Below, piece by piece: positions 51,776-59,626 of a stretch of DNA of 64,000 nucleotides. Within the stretch, counting starts at the first letter, position 1, and each line of letters starts with the position of its first letter. Source of the stretch: Paenibacillus cellulositrophicus (GTDB lineage: Bacteria; Bacillota; Bacilli; Paenibacillales; Paenibacillaceae). The stretch is from positions 248,001 to 312,000 of the forward strand of contig NZ_CP045295.1 in the NCBI RefSeq assembly GCF_009363095.1. Direction: 5' to 3'. The translations under genes were made by a program, and so were the position numbers. The notes beneath the pieces are model-generated. The model was not told the origin of the DNA. It made no database searches and saw only the letters and a program-made list of their open reading frames with translations.

Positions 51776-51869
51776 TATTCTTATACACGTTATAGTAAGC
51801 CCACGCCGCATTGAGCAGCAGCAACGCCGCCGTCGCAAGAAAGACGAATCTCGGCACCAAACCATGCCG
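51776..51869 (-). pseudogene. C-terminal remnant of an MFS transporter
   Basis: The frame reads HGLVPRFVFLATAALLLLNA followed by AWAYYNVYKN. It matches, residue by residue, the C terminus of the intact MFS protein just upstream on the same strand (HFGVRYVFLVTGALLLMNAI followed by WVYFKVY). Everything before the last helix is missing. It is the tail of a paralogous, now deleted transporter. The matching is by eye and is strong over about 28 residues. Confidence 0.75.
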
Positions 51870-52031
51870 CTACTAAAATCCTAAACACAGTTCAAAGGTG
51901 TTTTGCCATAAAAAGTATAGAATAGTACGCCAAAACAGATAGTATATACATTTCTCTCTGGGTCGCTTTTAGCTTTGGCACTGCATGCAATTTGTACCTT
52001 TAGCTTTGTTTCTGAGCTTTGTTTCTGGGCG
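51870..52031. other. Short gap with a 13-base tandem duplication
   Basis: AGCTTTGTTTCTG is present twice head to tail (52002-52014 and 52015-52027), just past the MFS stop. No gene, and no clear hairpin terminator for the MFS gene. Confidence 0.7.
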
Positions 52032-53234
52032 TTATTCTAGCAATTTCTCGCTCTGCAGCTTGCAGTACACTTTGAAGTAAACCCAAATGGCATTCATTAA
52101 GAGCAACGCGCCAGTAACAAGGAAAACATATCGGACGCCGAAATGCCCTGCGATTTGACCGCCAAGCACCGAACCGCCAAAGACGCCGAGATAGGCAGCC
52201 GACATATTCAATCCGAACACGCGGCCGGTCAGATTGGACGGGGTGATTTTCTTCAGTAAGACGTTGACCGAAGGATTTAGCCCGCCTGCCGCCAATCCTA
52301 GCAGGAAGCGAAGCGCCATCAGTTCCCAAGGATTGTGGACGAACGCCTGCGGGATGAACAATATACCGGCCACGATCAGCGTGAAGAGCATGATCTGATG
52401 TGCCCCGATCTTATCTGACAGCTTCCCCAACCGAGGAGCAGCAATGATAGTAGCCAATCCCGAAGCCGAGAAAATCGCTCCTGAGATCAATGCGACGTGG
52501 CCCAGATGATGAGCGATTTGATCGACAAAGACCGTAAGCACTGGTTGGACCGAATACGTGGCGATCGACATTACGAAGTACGTAATGAACAAGGTGATCG
52601 TTAAGCTTGGCTGCGGAACTTGAGCCCAGAATTCCTTGAAGCTCGGCACCTTTTTTTCCGTACGGACGAACGTCTCTTTCACGAAGAATAAGGTCGTCAG
52701 GAAGGCGATGAACATGAAGCCACCCGTGATGTAGAAAATGTTCTGCATCCCAAAATGCTCTTCGATTAAGCCCCCGATCAACGGTCCGAGCAGGGAGCCC
52801 GCGATGTTGGCCGTTGATAACGTGCCCAGAGCCCAACCCGAATGTTCCTTGCTCGTCTGGGTCGCGATCAGCGTTGTGCAGGCTGTGCCATAGCCTGTAA
52901 TGACGCCTTGCAGCAACCTTAAGCTGATCAGCCAGTAGACATTCGGCGCGAAGCCCATGCAGCCGATGACGATCGCCATGCCAAGGCTGGCTCTGAGCAG
53001 CATAGGCTTGCGACCGTATTTGTCTGCCGCGCGTCCCCAGATTGGCGAGAATATGGCGGAGATAATATAAGTCACACCAAATGCGACGCCGGACAATTGG
53101 GAGATCCAGGATGCGTTCTCAACACCGAGCTGCTTAATAAAGAGAGGCAAAACAGGCGCAATCTGGCTCATGCCTACACCCGTCATGAACATGCCGAACC
53201 AGCAGACCCATAAATTTCTTTTCCATATCTGCAT
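52032..53234 (-). CDS. MFS multidrug efflux transporter
   Basis: A 400-residue twelve-span major facilitator. Motif A between helices 2 and 3 reads GRAADKYGRKPMLLR. A Gly-rich motif C, LSTANIAGSLLGPLIGG, occurs in helix 5 and is typical of drug/proton antiporters. It is preceded by an isochorismatase-like gene (gap 16 bases) and both are divergent from a TetR regulator with duplicated operators, a standard drug-inducible efflux layout. Confidence 0.93.
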   Translation of the reverse strand: MQIWKRNLWVCWFGMFMTGVGMSQIAPVLPLFIKQLGVENASWISQLSGVAFGVTYIISAIFSPIWGRAADKYGRKPMLLRASLGMAIVIGCMGFAPNVYWLISLRLLQGVITGYGTACTTLIATQTSKEHSGWALGTLSTANIAGSLLGPLIGGLIEEHFGMQNIFYITGGFMFIAFLTTLFFVKETFVRTEKKVPSFKEFWAQVPQPSLTITLFITYFVMSIATYSVQPVLTVFVDQIAHHLGHVALISGAIFSASGLATIIAAPRLGKLSDKIGAHQIMLFTLIVAGILFIPQAFVHNPWELMALRFLLGLAAGGLNPSVNVLLKKITPSNLTGRVFGLNMSAAYLGVFGGSVLGGQIAGHFGVRYVFLVTGALLLMNAIWVYFKVYCKLQSEKLLE

Positions 53235-53250
53235 TACAAATGCGCCTTCT

Positions 53251-53811
53251 TTACACCAAAGTATCGACCCACGCGTCTACCGTCACAACATCCGCCCGTT
53301 TGGTGAATACTTTCTCGATCAGAACGCGGTGCACTTCTGGATCAGGATCGAAGCAAGCATCGGATAGAACGGTAAGCTGATAATCTTTGTCCGCTGCTTC
53401 CGTCAATGTCGACAGTACAACGCCGCTCGTGGAGATGCCGCTCAGAATAAGCTGGTTGATGCCCTTAGCGCGAAGAATCATCTCCAGATCGCTGCCGGCG
53501 AAGGCACTGACGCGCTTCTTGGTAACGATCGGCTCTCCTGGCTGAGGCGCCAGCTCCGGATGAATTTGCGTCGGCTCGTCGTTCACCGTCATGCCGCCGT
53601 ATTGAGCCGCTCTCGCGAGCATTCGGTTCATCGGGCTGATCTCCGGATAGCCTTCACGGAAGGCGATTCGCACGAAGATGACCGGAATGTTGTGATTGCG
53701 TGCGGCTTCCAGCGCCATCTTGTACGGGAACAGCGCTTGCTTGTCGCCGAGGTGCCCGGCAATAGCGTTCTGCAAGTCCATAACTAACAAAGCAGGATTG
53801 ATCTGTGTCAT
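53251..53811 (-). CDS. Isochorismatase-like hydrolase lacking the nucleophile cysteine
   Basis: About 186 residues from an ATG at 53811 with AGGAG about ten bases upstream. The cysteine-hydrolase fold is clear: Asp12 in LLVMDLQNA and Lys98/Lys99 in IVTKKRVSAF. The position of the usual cysteine (in G-x-x-T-D-x-C) is occupied by GISTSGVV, so Val131 replaces it. Some family members, including true isochorismatases, also lack this cysteine and are hydrolases of another kind or binding proteins. It is co-transcribed with the MFS transporter under TetR control. Confidence 0.9.
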   Translation of the reverse strand: MTQINPALLVMDLQNAIAGHLGDKQALFPYKMALEAARNHNIPVIFVRIAFREGYPEISPMNRMLARAAQYGGMTVNDEPTQIHPELAPQPGEPIVTKKRVSAFAGSDLEMILRAKGINQLILSGISTSGVVLSTLTEAADKDYQLTVLSDACFDPDPEVHRVLIEKVFTKRADVVTVDAWVDTLV

Positions 53812-53844
53812 TCGTTGAACACTCCTAGTCCATATGATATGATT

Positions 53845-53895
53845 AAGCGGAGAACCCTCCACTTCATATTAAGCGGAGACATCTCCACTTGTCAA
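53845..53895 (-). promoter_or_regulatory. Promoter with two TetR operator copies
   Basis: On the minus strand TTGACA (53890-53895) and TAATAT (53866-53871) are 18 bases apart. Two 20-base imperfect palindromes, AAGCGGAGACATCTCCACTT (53871-53890) in the spacer and AAGCGGAGAACCCTCCACTT (53845-53864) just after the -10, are direct repeats 26 bases apart centre to centre. The TetR gene starts about 40 bases away in the other direction, so both transcripts are likely repressed. Confidence 0.85.
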
Positions 53896-53936
53896 CCGTG
53901 ATCGAAATCGAAATTCAAGGACGTGATGTGCATATG

Positions 53937-54542
53937 AAAGAAACGGATACATCCCCACCCCGTTCCGAACGCCGCGACGCGGCGGCGAATCGTCAGCGCA
54001 TCTTGGATGCGGCGCTTCGGCTGTTTGAACAGCATGGTGTAGAAGCCGTCAGCATGAACCAGATCGCATCGGAAGCGCAGGTCGGGCCTGGAACGCTCTA
54101 TCGCCGATACAAGAACAAAAGTGAATTGTGTCTGGATTTGATCCGCGACAGCGCCGACCTTCTATTCGAAGAATACGAGTCCTACTTGGAGCAACACAGC
54201 ATGGAGCCGGCGCAAGAGCAATTGAAATATTTTATCCGTTTGTTCATCCGGTTCCGGGAGAAGAAATCGCAGCTCTTGATCGGCGTCGAGGACTCCTCGC
54301 AGACAAACCGGCCCAAGTCGCGGACTAGCAGCCCCATCTACAATGAGCTGAACAAAATTTTTGTGTCGTTATTCGATAAGATGGCGGCTTCCGAGACATT
54401 AAATGCAGACAGTGACAGTGTTTTTAAAGCCGATATGCTCCAGATGGTGCTGAGCCGTGACTTCTATTCTATCCAAAGAGATGTCCGCGGCCTTTCGCCC
54501 GAGTCGATATTTGAACAGATCTGCTTCATGTTCCACTTGTGA
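53937..54542 (+). CDS. TetR/AcrR family transcriptional regulator
   Basis: About 201 residues from an ATG at 53937 (AAGGACGTG upstream); an earlier in-frame start lies in the operator. The DNA-binding domain reads ILDAALRLFEQHGVEAVS followed by MNQIASEAQVGPGTLYRRYK. The C-terminal ligand domain ends with FEQICFMFHL. It is divergent from the isochorismatase-MFS unit and almost certainly represses it and itself via the duplicated operator. Confidence 0.93.
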   Translation, partial: KETDTSPPRSERRDAAANRQRILDAALRLFEQHGVEAVSMNQIASEAQVGPGTLYRRYKNKSELCLDLIRDSADLLFEEYESYLEQHSMEPAQEQLKYFIRLFIRFREKKSQLLIGVEDSSQTNRPKSRTSSPIYNELNKIFVSLFDKMAASETLNADSDSVFKADMLQMVLSRDFYSIQRDVRGLSPESIFEQICFMFHL

Positions 54543-54587
54543 TGAAGACTCTTGAGAACCCTCCGAATAGATCTCCCTAATAAACAA

Positions 54588-54624
54588 CCCCTAGCGCTCG
54601 AACAGTTACGTTCAAGTCTAGGGG
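54588..54624 (+). terminator. Terminator of the TetR gene
   Basis: CCCCTAG-cg-CT-c-GAAC pairs with GTTC-a-AG-t-CTAGGGG around a six-base loop, followed by CAGTTTATC. The stem is long; the T-run is weak. Confidence 0.65.
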
Positions 54625-54807
54625 CAGTTTATCTAAAAGCTCGTATCCATTCCTTATTTATTTTCCTCAAAATATCAACCTGATTCGAGCGAAGACAATT
54701 AACATCGATACGTCAATCAGCTCGCTGTTATGGAGTGCATCGCCCGGGCAGCAGCAGAAGCTCTTTCGGTGCCTAATCGATAACATCGCTACAAGTGTGT
54801 ATGCTGT

Positions 54808-55167
54808 CTAGTAATTTTCCCCGCGATAATACCGTTCAAGCTTTTGTTCCAAATGGACGAGCTGGTTTTTCTTCGCTTCAATGTCATCCAGCAGCTTTTG
54901 CTTCTGGTCTTGAATCAGTTGAATTCGTTCCGGAAGGGTCGAGGTACCCTCTTTGACCTTGTCATAATACATTTTGATATCTTCCACACTCATTCCGGTT
55001 TCACGCAGACATTTGATAAACACCAGCCAATTCAACTCGTTCTCCGTATATAAACGGTTATTCTGCTCGCTGCGCGCAGCCGGTTCCAGCAGTCCTTTTC
55101 TCTCATAAAAACGGATCGCACCGATGTTGATTCCGACTGATTTTGCTACTTCTCCGATTGTAAGCAT
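54808..55167 (-). CDS. MerR family transcriptional regulator
   Basis: About 119 residues from an ATG at 55167 (GAGGGG upstream). MLTIGEVAKSVGINIGAIRF followed by YERKGLLEPAARSEQNNRLYT is the winged helix, then a long coiled coil (RIQLIQDQKQKLLDDIEAKK) for dimer formation. No metal cysteines. It faces an SDR gene across a MerR-type promoter with a perfect 7-base-arm dyad, so it likely activates that gene in response to a toxic aldehyde or ketone (inference). Confidence 0.93.
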   Translation of the reverse strand: MLTIGEVAKSVGINIGAIRFYERKGLLEPAARSEQNNRLYTENELNWLVFIKCLRETGMSVEDIKMYYDKVKEGTSTLPERIQLIQDQKQKLLDDIEAKKNQLVHLEQKLERYYRGENY

Positions 55168-55196
55168 ATAACCCCTCATTTATAAAAAAGTTTATG

Positions 55197-55227
55197 TTGA
55201 CCTACACTAAGTGTAGCATAGTAACTT
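55197..55227 (+). promoter_or_regulatory. MerR-type promoter of the SDR gene
   Basis: TTGACC (55197-55202) and TAACTT (55222-55227) are 19 bases apart. The spacer carries CTACACT-A-AGTGTAG (55202-55216), a perfect dyad with 7-base arms. This matches the stretched promoters activated by MerR proteins. Confidence 0.75.
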
Positions 55228-55270
55228 ATAAATCAGGTAGCATAACCATTATACAGAAAGAGGGATTTGA

Positions 55271-55981
55271 ATGAAAAAAACCGCCTTCGTAACCGGAGCC
55301 AATAAAGGAATCGGATTTGAAATTGTTAAGCAGCTGAGTGAAGCCGGCTGGAAAGTCATTCTAGGTGCCCGCAGCACCGAACGCGGCGAAGCAGCCGTAT
55401 CTGAGTTGACTTCCAAAGGGCTCGACGTAGAATTTGTACAAGTAGACATAGAATCCTTAGAGTCTATTGAACAAGCTGCCAATACGATCCAACAAAACTA
55501 TCCTGACCTGAAGCTGCTGATTAACAACGCTGGCATGCCTGGTGCATTCTCCCGCTCGTTTATGGATACTAAAGAGGAGAATTTGCGGAACGCCTTTGAA
55601 GTTAACTTTTTCGGTACCTTCCGTTTGAACCAGCGTCTGTTCCCGTTGATTAAGAACAACGAAGGAACCATCATCAACGTCTCAACCGACATGGCCTCCC
55701 TGGATCATATGCAAAATGCGGAATCCACTCTAAACGCTTTTGATTATAATTCCTCCAAAACGGCAAACAATGCCATGACCTTATCGATGGCTTATGAAGT
55801 TAGAAACAGCGGTGCTCAAGTATTTGCGGTAACGCCAGGGTTTACAACCACCGATCTCAACGGCAATGCCGCAGGCGGTAAATCCAAGGAAGCCGCTGCT
55901 GCCATTATCGTGGGTTATGCTATAGATGGCAAACGTCATAACGGCGAGTTTCTGGATGAGAAAGGCATTTACGCTTGGTAA
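55271..55981 (+). CDS. Short-chain dehydrogenase/reductase
   Basis: A 236-residue classical SDR. TGANKGIGFEIVKQL is the cofactor loop, NNAGMPGAF the structural motif, and the active site is Ser in INVSTDMASL, Tyr in FDYNSSKTANNAM and Lys four residues later. GARSTERG suggests NADP preference. It is close to carbonyl-reductase type SDRs. AAGAGGG lies upstream of the ATG. Expression is probably controlled by the divergent MerR regulator. Confidence 0.93.
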   Translation: MKKTAFVTGANKGIGFEIVKQLSEAGWKVILGARSTERGEAAVSELTSKGLDVEFVQVDIESLESIEQAANTIQQNYPDLKLLINNAGMPGAFSRSFMDTKEENLRNAFEVNFFGTFRLNQRLFPLIKNNEGTIINVSTDMASLDHMQNAESTLNAFDYNSSKTANNAMTLSMAYEVRNSGAQVFAVTPGFTTTDLNGNAAGGKSKEAAAAIIVGYAIDGKRHNGEFLDEKGIYAW

Positions 55982-56036
55982 TTAACTTCTAAGCCTTGCG
56001 TTTAGCAGGCTCCTGGTCTAAAACATGCAGTTCAGA

Positions 56037-56072
56037 GAAGGGAGATCCCAGAGGGATTTCCCTTCTTCGTAT
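56037..56072 (+). terminator. Terminator of the SDR gene
   Basis: GAAGGGAGATCCC pairs with GGGATTTCCCTTC around an AGA loop (56037-56065), followed by TTCGTATTATTT. Confidence 0.85.
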
Positions 56073-56174
56073 TATTTAGGATGCTTTTGAATGATACCGG
56101 AATAAACTCTGACTTTTGTATTTCACTCCACCCTTTTGCCGTTCTCATCGTTGTAAATTTTACTGGTTTCATTA

Positions 56175-57665
56175 TCACATCCGGTTCACCTCTGAAAAGC
56201 GGCTATCCGCTCCTTTCATTAAGCTTCCGCCTTGATTTTTCAGATACATATCGAAGAAATCCAGCATATAGGCATTGATAACGGTGTTCGCTCTTTCCGG
56301 CGCTATCTTTCCTGTAATGCCCAGCATCTTAAAAATCGGAGAAATGAACTGTACGTCAGTAAAATTCAAATGCTCCGTATTCTCGATATAGAGGACTTGT
56401 CCCCCTTCCTCGACTGTTTCGCGCATCCGTTCAAGCTCCACCTTTTTATCCGCCGCCACTTGATCCTCCCACTCTCTTGTTGACCCCATACGGTTAAGCT
56501 CTGCATCCGTGTAGACCTGGTTATCCATCACCCTTGTTAATTGTTCGAAATAGCTTTCCGAGTTGATGAATAAAAATGGCTTTCGCAGCCCCTCTTTGTC
56601 ACGCAGACGATATAGCCCTCCATCAAGGTCTATTCCCACGGCAATGCGCGGATCGTAAGCAGCATCATAGGCCGTCGCTCCGCCAATGGAATGACCGAAC
56701 ACCCCGACATGACCGAGATCAATCCTTCCATGTAGTTGACTTGGTATCTGCCCCGATTGGATGAGCTCGAATTGGTCCAGCACAAAAGCCACATCGTCGG
56801 TTAACACTTTTCCCAACTTGTCGCGATTCTCTCTTTCCGTCGCGTAATCATGGTCGGGCGAGAATAAATTGTCGGTTGTGCTGGTCGTGATTCGACCGTC
56901 CGGAAACTTGGTTGCAAATGTATTGTAGGTGTGGTCGATCACGGCTACGATATATCCGTGACTCGCTAGATTTTCGGCTTGCGACGTGTGGAGGAACCTG
57001 GAAGAACCGTTACCGGGATTCGCAAGAATCAGCGGGTATGATGTCTGTGCCGAAGATATTTCAGCATCCGAATAAGCATGACTGGATACATACTTCAGGT
57101 GTTGAAATGTAAACCCGGGAAGGCCATAGTTCGCAGCCATATAACGTAAAATCGGGGTATTGGGAATAAAGGGAGCGTATTTGCCAGTGCCTGCTTGAAC
57201 TGGATACCATACCTGAACCATCAACTCTCTCTTACGATCTCTAGCTTCGTCGAAAATCTCTTCCCTTTTTGCATCCACGAGATGAAAAGTTTGAGTACCC
57301 ACCTTAAAATTGCCTGTCGGCTCAGGTAGTTTAAACACCGGGAAAGCATACATGAGACCCGCTGTGACGACCAGCATGATCGCTATAGCGGTATAAACTG
57401 AACCCAACATAAATCGTGGGATTTTCATTGGACCTTTTTTATTAAAATAACGATAACCTGATATGGCTAAAAACATGATCGTTAAACCATACGAGAATAA
57501 GAGCTGAACTCTGTATCCTTCCACCGTCCAATGAATGACCAGTACAAGTGTGGCGATCCCGCTTACAACGAATACTGGAACTCTACGCCGTCCTTTTTTC
57601 AATAGGACTGTTATGATAAACAAGCCGATGTTTGACAATAAAAGCAACAGTTCAAACAGCCTCAT
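56175..57665 (-). CDS. Membrane-anchored PAF-acetylhydrolase-like esterase
   Basis: A 496-residue protein. The first ~120 residues hold four hydrophobic segments. The rest is an alpha/beta hydrolase of the platelet-activating-factor acetylhydrolase II/dienelactone hydrolase type: the oxyanion region SYPLILANPGNGSS, then HTYNTFATKFPDG, nucleophile Ser in VFGHSIGGATAYDAA, Asp in AVGIDLDG and His in ENTEHLNFTD. The catalytic domain probably faces outside. Similar proteins act on lipids or antibiotic esters. It stands alone on the minus strand. Confidence 0.88.
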   Translation of the reverse strand: MRLFELLLLLSNIGLFIITVLLKKGRRRVPVFVVSGIATLVLVIHWTVEGYRVQLLFSYGLTIMFLAISGYRYFNKKGPMKIPRFMLGSVYTAIAIMLVVTAGLMYAFPVFKLPEPTGNFKVGTQTFHLVDAKREEIFDEARDRKRELMVQVWYPVQAGTGKYAPFIPNTPILRYMAANYGLPGFTFQHLKYVSSHAYSDAEISSAQTSYPLILANPGNGSSRFLHTSQAENLASHGYIVAVIDHTYNTFATKFPDGRITTSTTDNLFSPDHDYATERENRDKLGKVLTDDVAFVLDQFELIQSGQIPSQLHGRIDLGHVGVFGHSIGGATAYDAAYDPRIAVGIDLDGGLYRLRDKEGLRKPFLFINSESYFEQLTRVMDNQVYTDAELNRMGSTREWEDQVAADKKVELERMRETVEEGGQVLYIENTEHLNFTDVQFISPIFKMLGITGKIAPERANTVINAYMLDFFDMYLKNQGGSLMKGADSRFSEVNRM

Positions 57666-57803
57666 CTCGATTCCTCCATTAAGAAAATCTTTTCGTTTGC
57701 TCCAATGTTATCCTGCGAGGCTGGCCTAAGCTATCGACTTTCCTTACATCTCCCTTTCAAATTAGTAAGACGCTTACTGTCTACGCAATCATCCATACAA
57801 AAC

Positions 57804-57831
57804 AAAAAAAGCCCCGATCATGAGTCGGGGT
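57804..57831 (-). terminator. Terminator of the 150-residue orphan gene
   Basis: On the minus strand ACCCCGA-ctcatga-TCGGGGC is followed by seven T residues. It lies 130 bases after the stop of the gene at 57960. The remainder of the 57666-57959 gap contains no gene. Confidence 0.8.
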
Positions 57832-57959
57832 CATTGTAAAAGCCCTGAATGTAAAGAGGTACTTGTTTTTTCCTGCTTTTTGCTAGGACTGCTCGCCCGG
57901 CACGTTCATATTTACTTTCTGTTCATCTAATGTTCCTCGTTCGCTTAATCTACTAACAT

Positions 57960-58412
57960 CTAAACTATAGTAGCACGGTATCCGGTTTTCTTACCTTTTT
58001 CAACTGCTTCAATATAGCCATCAAAATAATATGGAATCTCATCTTCTTTACCGTTCTGGATTCGGCCTTTAACTTTATCAAATGCAAATATAGAAATTGA
58101 ATAATCAGGCTCACCGGTAACTAAAACAGGTTGGTCTCTATCCTGTACCCAATAGTATTGGCCTCCATAATTCCTTCTTGCCACTTCAAAGATGTAACTT
58201 CCAGCCATAGACGAAACAGAATTCAATGCATCGTTATCCAGTTTATAATCACATAACTCTTCGAGAATATCGTCTAGCTTTCGTAGACTTTGGATACTAA
58301 AATCAAAATGACCCCGATCCGAAAAATTTTCCGCAAAGCTCTCCGCTGTTGAAATAATGTCTTGTTCTAATCGATTTTTCATAAACTCTATTATCATTTC
58401 CTCCTTGTTCAC
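57960..58412 (-). CDS. Protein of unknown function, 150 residues
   Basis: I do not recognise the family. The sequence is acidic in the first half (MIIEFMKNRLEQDIISTAES) and has an aromatic, glycine-containing centre, AGSYIFEVARRNYGGQYYWV, followed by PDYSISIFAFDKVKGRI. The pattern of a helical N terminus and a beta-rich YxxQ centre resembles small immunity-like or DUF proteins of Bacillota, but no catalytic motif is visible. A CTCCTT-derived AAGGAGG lies upstream of the ATG. It is a single gene with its own terminator. Confidence 0.8.
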   Translation of the reverse strand: MNKEEMIIEFMKNRLEQDIISTAESFAENFSDRGHFDFSIQSLRKLDDILEELCDYKLDNDALNSVSSMAGSYIFEVARRNYGGQYYWVQDRDQPVLVTGEPDYSISIFAFDKVKGRIQNGKEDEIPYYFDGYIEAVEKGKKTGYRATIV

Positions 58413-58529
58413 TCTGCTTCAACAGTATGGGCAGAAAATGTGGATTTAAGTGAAGACCAAACAAGTTGGAACCTTATTGGAGAGAAGTCTCTAGAACATT
58501 ATTTGGTCATTTGTCATATGTATGCATTA

Positions 58530-58572
58530 CTGCCATGCGGCTTTTAAGCGTAAATTTACTTGTGTTCTTACA
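58530..58572 (-). repeat. Family 1 repeat, strongly degenerate copy
   Basis: TGCCATGCGGCTTTTAAGCG followed by TAAATTTACTTGTGTTCTTA aligns with GCGGCTATTAAGCGTATATG and TTCTTGTCGTCTTA of the full copies with a few substitutions. It lies 30 bases after the GNAT stop, same orientation as the others. Confidence 0.55.
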
Positions 58573-58601
58573 AAAAACCGTCATGGATTCATGAGACTGA
58601 C

Positions 58602-59126
58602 TTATCGATTATCCAAATTATAACAATATCCCTTTAATAGTACTCCTGAGGCTGGACTAAAATCAAGATCTTGAAAGCGAGTAAAGCCAAGACGCTCATA
58701 GAGACGAACAGCAGAATGCATTTCGTCCTTTGTGTGCAATCCTATTGCCCTCTCGCCATTAGCTTGAGCGCGTCGTATACATTCCTGTACAAGCAAAGCT
58801 CCTACTCCATGGCCACGCATCGACGGATGCACGGCAAGCAATCGTAACTCAGCCCAACCAGGATTACGAACTACCCTTTCACTTGCACTAGATGTTGAAT
58901 GATACAATAGAACACTACCCACGATATTTCCGCCAGACTCAGCGACAATTCGCTCTACAGATTCTTTTATTCCAAGCGTCGTCACTAATCTCCGATTATA
59001 CTCTTCGCGCATTGAACCACTCATTGTTCGGGCATATTCCTCATATGCCTCTTCTACTATTGCTCTTATGATGTCTTGCTCAGATTCCACGGCATTTCGA
59101 ATAAATATTTTATTGATATCAGTCAT
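58602..59126 (-). CDS. GNAT family N-acetyltransferase
   Basis: A 174-residue single-domain GNAT. The acetyl-CoA loop reads VHPSMRGHGVGALLVQECIR, with the preceding strand AELRLLA. The later part HTKDEMHSAVRLYERLGF is the classic motif B. It acetylates a small amine, protein terminus or antibiotic; which cannot be said. It stands alone, ending at a degenerate family 1 repeat. Confidence 0.93.
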   Translation of the reverse strand: MTDINKIFIRNAVESEQDIIRAIVEEAYEEYARTMSGSMREEYNRRLVTTLGIKESVERIVAESGGNIVGSVLLYHSTSSASERVVRNPGWAELRLLAVHPSMRGHGVGALLVQECIRRAQANGERAIGLHTKDEMHSAVRLYERLGFTRFQDLDFSPASGVLLKGYCYNLDNR

Positions 59127-59501
59127 CTTTTCCTTATCTCCTTTACTAATAAAGGCATTAACCTAGTGCAAACTATATTTTAGTACTGTACACGTGCATA
59201 TTAACCTTAGTATATACTTTGGTTTAAAAAATAGGTGGGTCAAGAATGGTTATAATTAAAAGTTGTATGCACGGCAATCGCTCTAATGTATTCTTTCGCT
59301 TTGGAATTTCGAATCCATCAGAGTCCCCTAATGCTTGTTCTGAAGAATAAAAGTTATATAATGCCTCTCATTAAAACTATCCTATGAAGTAATTTAAAGC
59401 AGGTGGTCATTCTAGCCGGCTACTATCTTATCATGATAGAACTACTTGCGAAACCCGGGAACGGAGGGTCCAAATGGACGTCGAATTGGCTTCGGTAAAC
59501 C
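59127..59501. other. Intergenic region without a recognisable gene
   Basis: AT-rich with short frames only. ATGATAGAACTACTTGCG opens a 21-codon plus-strand frame near 59434 that may be a decayed start, but nothing supports it. The promoter of the GNAT gene is presumably at the left end. Confidence 0.4.
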
Positions 59502-59601
59502 ATATATGTTATTGTCGTCGGGTTTGACAAGAACATATATCGTTAAAACAAAAAAAGCCGCAGTTACGCGGCTATTAAGCGTATATGTTCTTGTCGTCTT
59601 A
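59502..59601 (-). repeat. Family 1 repeat, full copy
   Basis: ATATATGTTATTGTC (59502-59516), its inverse GACAAGAACATATAT (59525-59539), an A-run, the hairpin AGCCGC-agttac-GCGGCT, and TATATGTTCTTGTC (59582-59595). On the minus strand this gives AGCCGC-gtaact-GCGGCT followed by TTTTTTTG, an excellent intrinsic terminator about 35 bases after the stop of the NmrA-like gene. Confidence 0.88.
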
Positions 59602-59626
59602 CACCTATAAGCAGGTTTTAACGCAT

